NCBI GenBank assembly: GCA_050485385.1
Contig: JBJHBG010000019.1
Location: 1 to 50,681, forward strand
Direction: 5' to 3'
Length of the DNA: 50,681 bases
Source: RECO01 sp050485385
GTDB lineage: Bacteria; Pseudomonadota; Alphaproteobacteria; Geminicoccales; Geminicoccaceae
The notes under the pieces were generated by a model. That model searched no databases. It was given only the letters and a program-made list of their open reading frames with translations, and had not been told where the DNA came from. Positions 1 through 7,367 of this stretch are shown here, one piece after another. The stretch's first letter is position 1. Every line of letters begins with the position of its first letter. The position numbers were made by a program, and so were the translations under genes.

Positions 1-172
1 GTCCCGGATCGGTTAGCAGTTCTTCGGCCTTGGCCAGGGCCACCACGAAGCCCGCCTCATCGCCCAGTGCATGGCAGACATCCGCCAGTCTCGCCCAGGC
101 ATAGGCTCTTGTTGCATCCAGCGCAAGCAGGCGCACCAGGTTGTCTTCTGCCTCCGACCAGCGCGCGGCCAT
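1..172 (-). CDS. TPR-repeat protein fragment, cut by the window edge
   Basis: The minus strand from an ATG at 172 reads without a stop to the window edge. It begins MAARWSEAEDNLVRLLALD and continues with AYAWARLADVCHALGDE, which has the spacing and residue pattern of tetratricopeptide repeats (W/A/L/A-D-A positions). TPRs mediate protein contacts; no specific function can be given. The frame upstream of the ATG stays open into the 3' end of tctB, and recognisable TPR character starts at about CRHRMAARW, so the ATG may be internal to a larger gene that lost its 5' part. Its codons are less G/C-biased than those of its neighbours. It overlaps the tctB reading frame, so at most one of the two is intact here. 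Confidence 0.45.
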   Translation of the reverse strand, partial: MAARWSEAEDNLVRLLALDATRAYAWARLADVCHALGDEAGFVVALAKAEELLTDPG

Positions 173-674
173 GCGGTGCCTGCAACGGGCTCCAGCCAAG
201 GCCGTACGCGGCGCGCACCAGCCCGGCGAGGAGCGCGTCGAGCGCCACGGCCGCGACGCCGGTCGCCGCCGCCCCGAACGCGAGCGCCGCCCGCCCCAGC
301 GGCCGACCGGCGGCGCGCGCGTTGAGCGCGATCAATCCGAACACCAGCAGCGCGCCGCCGAGCACGAAGCCAGCACTCCTGAGCGTGGCAACGAAGGCGA
401 TAGCGAGGGCCGTGTAGGCGGCGACCAGGGCGAGCGGGCCGAGGCCGTCGCCAGGCTTCGCGCGGGCGCGCACCTCCTGCGTCAGCGCCCAGCCGGCAAG
501 CACCGTCATCAAGCCCGCCGCCAGGAACGGCACCGCCCGGCCGCCCGGATCGTAGCCGTGCACGTCGCCGGGCGTCCGCCCGCCGGGCAGGCCGGCGACG
601 AAGGCCAAAGCAAAGAGCCCCACGACGAAGAAGCCAGCGCTGACCAGAAGCCCCGGCTTGGTCCAGCCCCTCAC
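57..674 (-). CDS. tctB: TctB-type small membrane subunit of a tripartite tricarboxylate transporter, C-terminus probably aberrant
   Basis: TctB is the small, four-helix subunit of TTT-family solute importers (TctABC) in the inner membrane. The start is GTG at 674, seven bases after the tctC stop. Hydrophobic segments lie at about residues 8-28, 47-65, 80-105 and 105-150, the usual TctB layout. Family members are about 150-170 residues. Here the frame runs to 205, and the last ~45 residues (from about GWSPLQAPHGR) are hydrophilic and cysteine-rich (CAGCNKSLCLG), unlike any TctB end. These extra codons coincide with a TPR-coding frame on the same strand, so the natural 3' end seems to be lost at about 185-200. 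No tctA follows. The function call is fairly safe; whether the product is active is doubtful. Confidence 0.7.
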   Translation of the reverse strand: MRGWTKPGLLVSAGFFVVGLFALAFVAGLPGGRTPGDVHGYDPGGRAVPFLAAGLMTVLAGWALTQEVRARAKPGDGLGPLALVAAYTALAIAFVATLRSAGFVLGGALLVFGLIALNARAAGRPLGRAALAFGAAATGVAAVALDALLAGLVRAAYGLGWSPLQAPHGRALVGGRRQPGAPACAGCNKSLCLGETGGCLPCTGR

Positions 675-681
675 CGCAGGC

Positions 682-1653
682 TCAACGGTTCCACAGCCCC
701 GCCTCGCGCACGATCGGCTCGAAGCCCTCGATCAGCCGGTCGAAGTAGGCGTCGGTCTCGGCCAACTCCGACCAGGCCGGAATCAACCCGTTCTCGGCCA
801 TGAAGCGCTGGTAGGTCTCGCTCTCGAACGCCGCGCGCAGCGCCTCGGTCAGCGTCGCCTTGGCGTCCTCCGGCGTGCCGGCACGCACCGAAACGGAGCG
901 GTAGGAGCCGCCCGGCACCGTCAAGTCGGCGAAGCCCAGTTCCGAGAGGGTTGGCACCTCGTCGAGACCCTCCAACCGGCTGCGCTCCTCGTAGAGCACC
1001 GCGAGCGGCGTCAGCGCGTCGCGATTGGCCAGCATCTCGGATTGCGAGAACACGCCCACCTCGCAGCGCCCGCCCAGCACCTCGACCCGAAGCTCGGCAC
1101 CGCCGTCGTAGGGGGTGACGTTGAAGGCGTTGTCGAAGGCGAGGTTCAGCCCGACGGTGGCGATGCCCGTGGCCCCACCCATGCCGGCATTGCCGAGGCA
1201 GATCGCCCCCGGCTCGGCGGCGGCGGCCTCGAGCAGCTCGCCGAAGCTCTGGTACGGCCGGTCGGTCAGGACGGCAACGATGAAGGGATCCCAGTTGAGG
1301 CCGACCAGGTGCTCCAACTCGTCGTAGCCGCGGGTCAACCCCTGCATGGTGACGCCGACGGTGTGGGTACCGCTCGCCAACAGCGTGTAGCCGTCGGCCG
1401 GCAGGCTAAGGACCTCGTTGGTGCCCGTGGCGCTGCCCGCACCACCGACGTTCGCGACCTGCACCCGCGCCGGCAGGACGCCGTCCAACTCGTCGGCCAA
1501 GGGCCGGAACACGAGGTCGGTACCGCCACCGGCGGCGAACGGCACCATCAAGGTCACCACGTTCGACGGGTCGGGCCACTCCGCCCCGGCAGGAGTGGTT
1601 CCCAGAGCGACGGCAGTCAGGGTCGCCACCGTCAGCACCTCGCGCACGCGCAT
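682..1653 (-). CDS. tctC: TctC/Bug-family periplasmic solute-binding protein
   Basis: A periplasmic binding protein that captures a carboxylate-type solute for a TTT transporter. The 323-residue length is normal for the family. The ATG at 1653 follows GAGAAGGA at good spacing and opens a Sec signal peptide (MRVREVLTVATLTAVALG) with likely cleavage after TTPAGA. The Bug fold is supported by VTLMVPFAAGGGTDLVFRPL near residue 38 and PADGYTLLASG near residue 85, the two ligand-loop motifs. It is the first gene of a tctC-tctB pair. The ligand cannot be read from sequence; Bug proteins bind citrate, nicotinate, amino acids, aromatics and others. The upstream symporter gene ends 117 bases away on the same strand. 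Confidence 0.9.
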   Translation of the reverse strand: MRVREVLTVATLTAVALGTTPAGAEWPDPSNVVTLMVPFAAGGGTDLVFRPLADELDGVLPARVQVANVGGAGSATGTNEVLSLPADGYTLLASGTHTVGVTMQGLTRGYDELEHLVGLNWDPFIVAVLTDRPYQSFGELLEAAAAEPGAICLGNAGMGGATGIATVGLNLAFDNAFNVTPYDGGAELRVEVLGGRCEVGVFSQSEMLANRDALTPLAVLYEERSRLEGLDEVPTLSELGFADLTVPGGSYRSVSVRAGTPEDAKATLTEALRAAFESETYQRFMAENGLIPAWSELAETDAYFDRLIEGFEPIVREAGLWNR

Positions 1654-1769
1654 CTTCTTGTCCTTCTCGTTGGTCAACTCGAGCGGCGCCGTTCTGCAGC
1701 AGCTCGGTGACGGTGCGATGACAGGCGGAGCCACCGGTCCTCCGTTGCGTTCCCTGCCCCGCTTTTCCC

Positions 1770-3209
1770 TCAGTCGCGCACGTCGTTCGCGCGTTTGGTC
1801 CAGGCGGTGTGGTCGAGATCGAGGTCTCGAAACTTGTCGACGCTCAGTTCGGGGCGGGCGACGCCGATCGCAAGCTGGTCGCGGAAGTCCTTGAGGATGC
1901 GCATCGCCACGGGGAACAGCATCATGATGACGACGAGGTTCACCAAGGCCAAGATGCCCATCATCGGGTCCGAGAAGAAGAAGACGGCGGTGGCACCCGG
2001 CGCCGTGGCGCCGAGGAACACGACGCCCATGATGAGCCACCGCAGCAGATGCAGCGCCGCCGGGTTCTCGGTGAGCACCGTCGTCATCGCCGTCTCGCCC
2101 AGATAGTAATTGTACATGATCGAGCTGAAGGCGAAGAACAAAATAGCCAGCGTCAAGAAATACTGCGCCCAATCGCCGACGTGCGAGACGAGCGATTGTT
2201 GGGTGAGCACCACACCGTCGATCACCGCGCCGGGCACGTAGACGTCGCTGAGCAGGATGATGAAGGCGGTGCAGGAACAGATGATGATCGTGTCGATGAA
2301 GACGGAGAAGGACTGCGTGATGCCCTGGCTGATCGGGTGACGGACGTCGGCGGTGGCGGCGACGTTGGGCGCGGAGCCGAGCCCCGCCTCGTTGGAGAAG
2401 AGGCCGCGCCGGAGCCCTTGCGAGATCGCCGCCCCCATGCCGCCGCCGACCACCTCCTCGATGCCGAAGGCGTTGGCGACGATCGTCCAGAGCACCGACG
2501 GAATGTCCGTGATGTTGAGCAGGATGACGACGAGCGCCATGGCCATGTAGCCGAATGCCATGATCGGGATGATGACGTCGGCCACCTTGGCGATGCGCTT
2601 GATGCCGCCATAGACGATGATGCCGGTGAGCGCGGCGAGCGCGATCGCCGTCCACATCCGTTCGATGCCGAGGCTGTCCTGCGCCGCACCGGCGAAGGTG
2701 TTGCCTTGGAAGGCGTTGAAGCCGAACGCGAAGGAGGCGATCAGGCAGACCGCGTAGACGACGGCGAGCCAGCGATATTGGGGTCCGAGCCCGTGCATGA
2801 TGTAGCCGGCGGGGCCGCCCCTGAAGGTGCCGTCGCCGACCGAGCGCTTGTAGAGCTGAGCGAGCGAGCTTTCGATCAGGCTCGTGGCCATGCCGACCAA
2901 CGCGATGGCCCACATCCAGAACACGGCACCCGGTCCGCCGAGGGAGATCGCCACGGCCACGCCAGCGATGTTGCCGCCGCCAACCCGGCCGCCGACCGAG
3001 ACGAGAAGGGCTTGGCGGGCCGTCACGGCGTTGGGGTCGGCGCTCTGATTGCCCGTGCGCAGGACGCGGAACATGCGCAGGAAGAACTCGAACTGGACGA
3101 AGCCCGACATCAGCGTGATGAACACGCCGAAGATCACGAGGATCGGCACCAGCGCCCAGCCCCAAGTGAGGTCTTCGATCAGGCCGAAGAAGGCGGTGAT
3201 CCATTCCAT
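1770..3209 (-). CDS. Sodium:alanine symporter family (AGCS) amino-acid carrier
   Basis: A multi-pass inner-membrane carrier of the alanine/glycine:cation symporter family (AlsT/DagA-like), expected to import a small neutral amino acid with Na+. The 479-residue length is typical. Family hallmarks are GGGNIAGVAVAISLGGPGAV near residues 76-95, the FRGGPAGYIMHGLG segment near 128-141, and FSNEAGLGSAPNVAATAD near 270-287. About ten hydrophobic helices are visible. Most relatives read VGTGNIAGVA in the first motif; here it is RVGGGNIAGVA, a conservative change. The ATG at 3209 follows GGGGGAT at Shine-Dalgarno spacing. It lies 140 bases downstream of dctM on the same strand, with two small palindromes in the gap that could control it. 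Confidence 0.92.
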   Translation of the reverse strand: MEWITAFFGLIEDLTWGWALVPILVIFGVFITLMSGFVQFEFFLRMFRVLRTGNQSADPNAVTARQALLVSVGGRVGGGNIAGVAVAISLGGPGAVFWMWAIALVGMATSLIESSLAQLYKRSVGDGTFRGGPAGYIMHGLGPQYRWLAVVYAVCLIASFAFGFNAFQGNTFAGAAQDSLGIERMWTAIALAALTGIIVYGGIKRIAKVADVIIPIMAFGYMAMALVVILLNITDIPSVLWTIVANAFGIEEVVGGGMGAAISQGLRRGLFSNEAGLGSAPNVAATADVRHPISQGITQSFSVFIDTIIICSCTAFIILLSDVYVPGAVIDGVVLTQQSLVSHVGDWAQYFLTLAILFFAFSSIMYNYYLGETAMTTVLTENPAALHLLRWLIMGVVFLGATAPGATAVFFFSDPMMGILALVNLVVIMMLFPVAMRILKDFRDQLAIGVARPELSVDKFRDLDLDHTAWTKRANDVRD

Positions 3210-3306
3210 GACCGATCCCCCACGATGCCGGAGCGCTCCGCGCCCTCGTTCTCGGTCGCCGTGGCGCGATCAAACGGAGCGATCGGCCGCAGATCCATGA
3301 CGCGAC

Positions 3307-3334
3307 GTTGACCAACTCGCCATGGTTGTCAACC
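3307..3334. promoter_or_regulatory. Two adjacent small palindromes, possible operator
   Basis: GTTGACCAAC (3307-3316) and GGTTGTCAACC (3324-3334) are both dyads with GTTG/CAAC arms, 7 bases apart, lying about 100 bases upstream of the AGCS symporter start and just after the dctM stop. Paired dyads of this kind are common regulator sites, and a TTG-n-CAA core resembles some GntR-family sites. No regulator gene is adjacent, so the assignment is inference. Confidence 0.3.
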
Positions 3335-3349
3335 GATCGTAACCGGGAG

Positions 3350-4732
3350 CTAGAAAAGAACCGACGGCAGCCACGTCGCCAGCGCCGGGAAGGCCGCCAC
3401 CAGTGCCAAGCCCAAGAGCTGGATGAGGACGAACGGCAGAATGCCGAGATAGATGTCGGTCGTCCGCACTTCCCGCGGCGCCACCCCGCGCAAGTAGAAG
3501 AGGGCGAAGCCGAACGGCGGCGTCAGGAAACTCGTCTGGAGGTTGACCGCGATCATCACGCCGAGCCAGATCGGATCGAGCCCCATCATCAACAGGATCG
3601 GACCGACGATCGGTACCACGACGAACACGATCTCGATGAAGTCGAGGAAGAAGCCCAAGACGAACATCAAGGCCATCACGACGAACATCGCGCCGAACGT
3701 GCCGCCGGGCATGGCCGAGAGGGCGTCATGGACGATGTTCTCGCCGCCGAGGCCGCGGAACACGAGCGAGAAGACGCTGGCGCCGAGCAGGATGACGAAC
3801 ACCATCGACGAGATCTTGGTGGTACTCTGCATCACGTAGCGGAGCACCTTCAAGTCCAGCCGGCGGCGCGAGAGGGCGAGCAGGCTGGCGCCGACCGCGC
3901 CCACCGACGCGCTCTCGGTCGGCGTGGCGACGCCGCCGAGGATCGAGCCGAGCACGGCGACGATCAAGAGCGCCGGCGGCAGCATCGACTTCAGCACCTG
4001 CGGCAGCAGCGAGCCCGCCGGCGGCGCTGGCGTCGGCGGCGCCACTTCCGGCCGCACGAAGGCGAGCGCCACCTGATAGCCGATGTAGAGGACGACCAAC
4101 AGCAGGCCGGGCAGCAGCGCGCCGGCGAACAGGTCGACGACCGAGACGGGCTGTGGCGCGAAGTTGCCGAGGGCGAGCTGTGCCTGGGTGTTGGCCCCCT
4201 GCATGATGTCGCCGAGGATGACCAGGGCGATCGAAGGGGGGATGACTTGGCCGAGCGTGCCGGCGGCGCAAATGGTGCCGCAGGCAAGCTTGGGATCGTA
4301 GCCGGCGCGGAGCATGGTCGGCAGGCTGAGGAGCCCCATGGTGACGACCGTGGCACCGACGATGCCGGTGGAGGCGGCGAGCAGCATGCCGACCAGTGTC
4401 ACCGAGACGGCGAGCCCGCCGCGGACCCGGCGCATCAGGAGACCCATGGTCTCCAGGAGTTGCTCGGCGATGCCCGAGCGTTCCAGCATCACGCCCATGA
4501 AGACGAACAGCGGCACCGCCACCAGCACCTCGTTCACCATCACGCCGAAGAAGCGCGAGGCGAGCCCGCCCAACAGGCGCATGTCGAACACGCCCAGCGC
4601 GTTGCCGAGGACGGCAAAGCCCAGGGCCGTGCCGGCGAGGGTGAAGGCGACCGGAAAGCCCAGCATCAGCACGCCACAGACGCTGGCGAACATGAGGAGA
4701 GCCAGGATCTCGCCGAGCAGGACGTCGCTCAT
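3350..4732 (-). CDS. dctM: TRAP transporter large permease (DctM)
   Basis: The large membrane subunit of a tripartite ATP-independent periplasmic transporter, which moves carboxylates, sugar acids or related solutes with a sodium gradient. At 460 residues with about 12 hydrophobic helices it has normal DctM size. Family features include VPLFVFMGVMLERSGIAE near residue 73, LAASTGIVGATVVTMGLL near 117, and CGTICAAGTLGQVIPPSIAL near 151, the conserved GTLG-xxIPPS loop. A second copy of the half-repeat appears as TPPFGFALFYLRGVAP near 402. Its ATG overlaps the dctQ stop (ATGA), so the two are translationally coupled. No dctP binding-protein gene is adjacent on either side. Confidence 0.93.
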   Translation of the reverse strand: MSDVLLGEILALLMFASVCGVLMLGFPVAFTLAGTALGFAVLGNALGVFDMRLLGGLASRFFGVMVNEVLVAVPLFVFMGVMLERSGIAEQLLETMGLLMRRVRGGLAVSVTLVGMLLAASTGIVGATVVTMGLLSLPTMLRAGYDPKLACGTICAAGTLGQVIPPSIALVILGDIMQGANTQAQLALGNFAPQPVSVVDLFAGALLPGLLLVVLYIGYQVALAFVRPEVAPPTPAPPAGSLLPQVLKSMLPPALLIVAVLGSILGGVATPTESASVGAVGASLLALSRRRLDLKVLRYVMQSTTKISSMVFVILLGASVFSLVFRGLGGENIVHDALSAMPGGTFGAMFVVMALMFVLGFFLDFIEIVFVVVPIVGPILLMMGLDPIWLGVMIAVNLQTSFLTPPFGFALFYLRGVAPREVRTTDIYLGILPFVLIQLLGLALVAAFPALATWLPSVLF

Positions 4733-5283
4733 CCGCCGAGGACACCGTCGCGGCGCTCCGCCTCGACCAGCATCTCGGGATCGCGCAGCAGCACGAGCGT
4801 CGACCGTCCGGCTAGCGCCAAGGCCTGCAAACCGACGAGGACGCAGAAGATCGGGATGACGGTCTTCAGCAGGAAAAGGCCGGGCAGCCCACCCGCCTCA
4901 CGGCTGGCCTCGAGGCGCATCCACGAATTCTGGACGTAGGGCAGCGCTACCACCCACACGGTCAAGACGAGCGGCAGCACGAGGAGGAATGCACCGAGCA
5001 AGTCGACCCACGCCTTGTAGCGCACCGACGCACCCCGATAGAAGACATCGACGCGAACGTGACCCTCATGGAGCAGCGTGTAGGCTGCGCCCAGCATGAA
5101 GACGATGCCGTGCATCCAAACATAGCTTTCCTGAATCCAGACGCGGCCCCAGGAAAATCCGTAGCGCGTGACCACGACGAAGAAAACGACCAGCACCATG
5201 ACCAAGGTGAGCCACGAGACGGCCCGGCCGACGTGATCGTTGATGCGATCGACGATGCGCACGAATGCCTTGAGCAGCCGCAC
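4729..5283 (-). CDS. dctQ: TRAP transporter small permease (DctQ)
   Basis: The small four-helix membrane subunit that pairs with DctM. I chose the GTG at 5283 because GGGGGAG sits at Shine-Dalgarno distance and the protein then begins VRLLKAFVRIVDRINDHVGR, the usual DctQ start; the longer open frame to 5472 adds only low-complexity Arg/Pro sequence. This gives 184 residues. The core FFVVVTRYGFSWGRVWIQES (residues about 32-51) carries the conserved R-Y and W-x-E pattern, followed by GAAYTLLHEGHVRVDVFY, typical of the family. It is the first gene of the dctQ-dctM unit and is divergent from the acuI-like gene. The absence of dctP means the binding protein is encoded elsewhere or lost. Confidence 0.88.
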   Translation of the reverse strand: MRLLKAFVRIVDRINDHVGRAVSWLTLVMVLVVFFVVVTRYGFSWGRVWIQESYVWMHGIVFMLGAAYTLLHEGHVRVDVFYRGASVRYKAWVDLLGAFLLVLPLVLTVWVVALPYVQNSWMRLEASREAGGLPGLFLLKTVIPIFCVLVGLQALALAGRSTLVLLRDPEMLVEAERRDGVLGG

Positions 5284-5486
5284 GGCTGCGTACTCCCCCG
5301 AACGACGCCACCGGCGGCGACCGACTGTCGAGGTCGGTCTAGGCGATCCGCCCCTAGCCCGCAAACCGTTTGCTCTCCCCACGATGCCGCGGCGGTTGCC
5401 GGCTGCGGGCGATGCCGGTAGAAGCCGTGCGCTGGCGGGGCGGGCGGGCGCGCACTCGCTCGCGGTGATCACGAGAAGGCAGAGCG
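5284..5486. promoter_or_regulatory. Divergent intergenic region between dctQ and acuI
   Basis: This 203-base gap separates two divergently read genes and so must hold both promoters. The acuI start is preceded by GAGAAGG. I see no convincing -35/-10 pair or operator; the stretch is about as G/C-rich as the coding DNA. Confidence 0.4.
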
Positions 5487-6482
5487 ATGGCGGAGCGGTT
5501 CCGCGGTTGGCAGGTCGTGGAGGGCGAAGGGGGCAGCCGTCCCCAATGGCGCGCCGATCTCACGTTGGACGAGTTGGCGGACGGCGACGTCGTCGTCGAC
5601 GTTTCCCACGCCAGCGTGAACTACAAGGACGCACTGGCGATGACCGGCAAGGGCCGGATCGTCCGACGGTTTCCCTGCGTGCCGGGGATCGACCTCGCGG
5701 GGATCGTGCGCACCAGCGAGGCGAGCGACCTTCGCCCCGGCGACGCGGTGATGCTGACCGGCTTCGGCGTCGGCGAAAGCCACGACGGTGGCTTTGCCGA
5801 GCGGGCGCGGCTGAACAGCGCATGGTTGCAGAAGCTGCCCGACCCGTTCGGCCCGGCCGAGGCCATGGCCATCGGCACGGCGGGCCTGACGGCGATGCTG
5901 GCTGTCCAGGCGCTGGAACGGGAAGGCGTTGAGCGCGGATCGGAGGTGATCGTGACCGGGGCGGCCGGCGGCGTCGGCTCGATGGCGTCCAGCCTGCTCG
6001 CAGCCGCCGGCTTTCGGCCGGTGGCGGTGACCGGACGGCCGGACCAGGAGCCTTATCTGCGCCGGCTCGGCGCGGTCGAGGTGTTGCCGCGGGCGACGTT
6101 CGAGGAGGCGGGCAAGGCGCCGCTCGCCAGTGCCCGCTGGCCGGCGGCGATCGACTGCGTCGGCGGCCCCTTTCTCGCCAACCTGCTCAAGGCCATGGCC
6201 TACGACGGCACCGTTGCCGCCTGCGGTCTCGCCGGCGGCAGCGACCTTCCGACCACCGTCTTCCCGTTCATCCTGCGCGGCGTGCGCCTGATCGGCATCG
6301 ACAGCGTGCAGGTGCCCATGTTCAAGCGCGATGCGGCGTGGGGCCGGCTCGGCGTGCTCGTCGATCCTGCCAAGGTGCAGGCCACCATGCAGATGGTGCC
6401 GCTCCAGGACGTTCCCGCGGTGGCCGATCGGATCCTGCGCGGCCAGGTGCGCGGCCGTGTCGTCGTCGACGTAAAGGCCTGA
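5487..6482 (+). CDS. acuI: AcuI/YhdH-type acrylyl-CoA reductase (MDR-family quinone oxidoreductase)
   Basis: A zinc-independent medium-chain reductase of the YhdH/AcuI group. AcuI reduces acrylyl-CoA to propionyl-CoA with NADPH, which protects against toxic acrylate in 3-hydroxypropionate and DMSP metabolism. The 331 residues match the family. Seen are the N-terminal SHASVNYKDALAMTGKGRI, VPGIDLAGIVRTSE, the MLTGFGVGESHDGGFAE segment that marks this subgroup, and the Rossmann motif VTGAAGGVGSMASSLLAAAG near residue 153. It begins the plus-strand run into aroQ, four bases downstream. Some relatives are general quinone reductases, so the exact substrate is inferred. A meaB gene lies at 37 kb, but no propionyl-CoA carboxylase or mutase is in the window. 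Confidence 0.85.
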   Translation: MAERFRGWQVVEGEGGSRPQWRADLTLDELADGDVVVDVSHASVNYKDALAMTGKGRIVRRFPCVPGIDLAGIVRTSEASDLRPGDAVMLTGFGVGESHDGGFAERARLNSAWLQKLPDPFGPAEAMAIGTAGLTAMLAVQALEREGVERGSEVIVTGAAGGVGSMASSLLAAAGFRPVAVTGRPDQEPYLRRLGAVEVLPRATFEEAGKAPLASARWPAAIDCVGGPFLANLLKAMAYDGTVAACGLAGGSDLPTTVFPFILRGVRLIGIDSVQVPMFKRDAAWGRLGVLVDPAKVQATMQMVPLQDVPAVADRILRGQVRGRVVVDVKA

Positions 6483-6486
6483 ATCG

Positions 6487-6924
6487 ATGTCCAAGGTCCT
6501 GGTCCTCAATGGACCCAACCTGAACCTGTTGGGTGAGCGCGAGCCCGGCATCTACGGTGCGACCTCGCTCGCCGCGGTCGAGGCGCGCTGCGTCGAACTG
6601 GGCCGCGAGTTGGGCCTCGAGGTGCGATGCGTGCAGAGCAACCACGAAGGGGCGCTGATCGACGCCGTCCATGCGGCGCGCGCGGATTACGGCGGCGCGG
6701 TGGTCAATGCGGGCGCGTACAGCCACACGTCCCTCGCCCTCGCCGACGCGCTGCGCGCCTTTCCGGGCCGGATCGCCGAGGTCCACGTCACCAACATCCA
6801 CCGCCGCGAGGCCTTCCGGCATCACTCCCACGTCGCCCTCGTCGCCGACGCCGTGCTCTGCGGCTGCGGCCCGCTCGGCTACGAGCTGGCGCTCCGCTAT
6901 CTGGCAGCGAATCTGGACCGATGA
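6487..6924 (+). CDS. aroQ: Type II 3-dehydroquinate dehydratase
   Basis: Catalyses 3-dehydroquinate to 3-dehydroshikimate, third step of the shikimate pathway, in the cytosol as a dodecamer. The 145 residues are the standard length. All active-site blocks are present: LNGPNLNLLGEREPGIYG with the catalytic Tyr near residue 23, the NHEG loop near 52, NAGAYSHTS near 74, EVHVTNIHRRE with the catalytic His near 100, and FRHHSHVA. Its TGA overlaps the accB ATG (ATGA), suggesting coupled translation. The aroQ-accB-accC order is widespread in proteobacteria. Confidence 0.97.
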   Translation: MSKVLVLNGPNLNLLGEREPGIYGATSLAAVEARCVELGRELGLEVRCVQSNHEGALIDAVHAARADYGGAVVNAGAYSHTSLALADALRAFPGRIAEVHVTNIHRREAFRHHSHVALVADAVLCGCGPLGYELALRYLAANLDR

Positions 6925-7358
6925 GCAGCATCAGCATCGACCCCAACCTGATCGAGACGCTCGCCGAGCTGTTGGAGCGCACCGGCCTCAGCGAGATCGA
7001 GCTCGCCGAGGGCGACGCCCGCATCCGCGTGGTGCGGCAGCCCGCGCCCTCGACCGTTCACGTCGCGGCACCGACGGCCGTCGCGACCGCCGTCGAGGCG
7101 ACCGACACGAGCGAGCGGAGCCTCCAAGGTGCGGTGCTCTCGCCGATGGTCGGCACGGTCTACCTGTCGCCGGAGCCGGGGGCATCGCCTTTCGTCACCG
7201 TCGGCGCGAGGGTCGAGGAGGGCCAGACCCTCATGATCATCGAGGCGATGAAGGTGATGAACCCGATCCGCGCCCCGCGCAGTGGCACGATCGGCCGCAT
7301 CATGGTCACCAACGGCGGGCCGGTGGAGTATGGCGAGCCGTTGCTGGTCATCGCCTGA
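6921..7358 (+). CDS. accB: Biotin carboxyl carrier protein of acetyl-CoA carboxylase
   Basis: Carries the biotin that is carboxylated by AccC and passed to AccAD in the first step of fatty-acid synthesis. It has 145 residues. The N-terminal helix (DPNLIETLAELLERTGLSEI) is followed by an Ala/Thr/Pro-rich linker (residues about 42-68). The biotinyl domain follows, beginning LQGAVLSPMVGTVYL, and contains EAMKVMN near residue 110, whose Lys is the biotinylation site. The longer frame opening at 6627 is an overlap with aroQ and is not used. The accC start is nine bases downstream. Confidence 0.96.
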   Translation: MSSISIDPNLIETLAELLERTGLSEIELAEGDARIRVVRQPAPSTVHVAAPTAVATAVEATDTSERSLQGAVLSPMVGTVYLSPEPGASPFVTVGARVEEGQTLMIIEAMKVMNPIRAPRSGTIGRIMVTNGGPVEYGEPLLVIA

Positions 7359-7367
7359 GCCCCGCCG

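Noticed and set aside
658..3315. Long open frames on both strands across tctC and the AGCS symporter (e.g. 877 residues on the minus strand, 500 on the plus)
   Set aside because: They are shadows of the true genes in high-GC DNA: Arg/His/Pro-rich, with no motifs, while the tctC and AGCS frames carry clear family motifs.
3308..4939. 543-residue plus-strand open frame opposite dctM
   Set aside because: Glu/Asp/Gln/His/Arg-rich antisense of a hydrophobic membrane gene; such composition is the expected mirror of membrane codons in GC-rich DNA.
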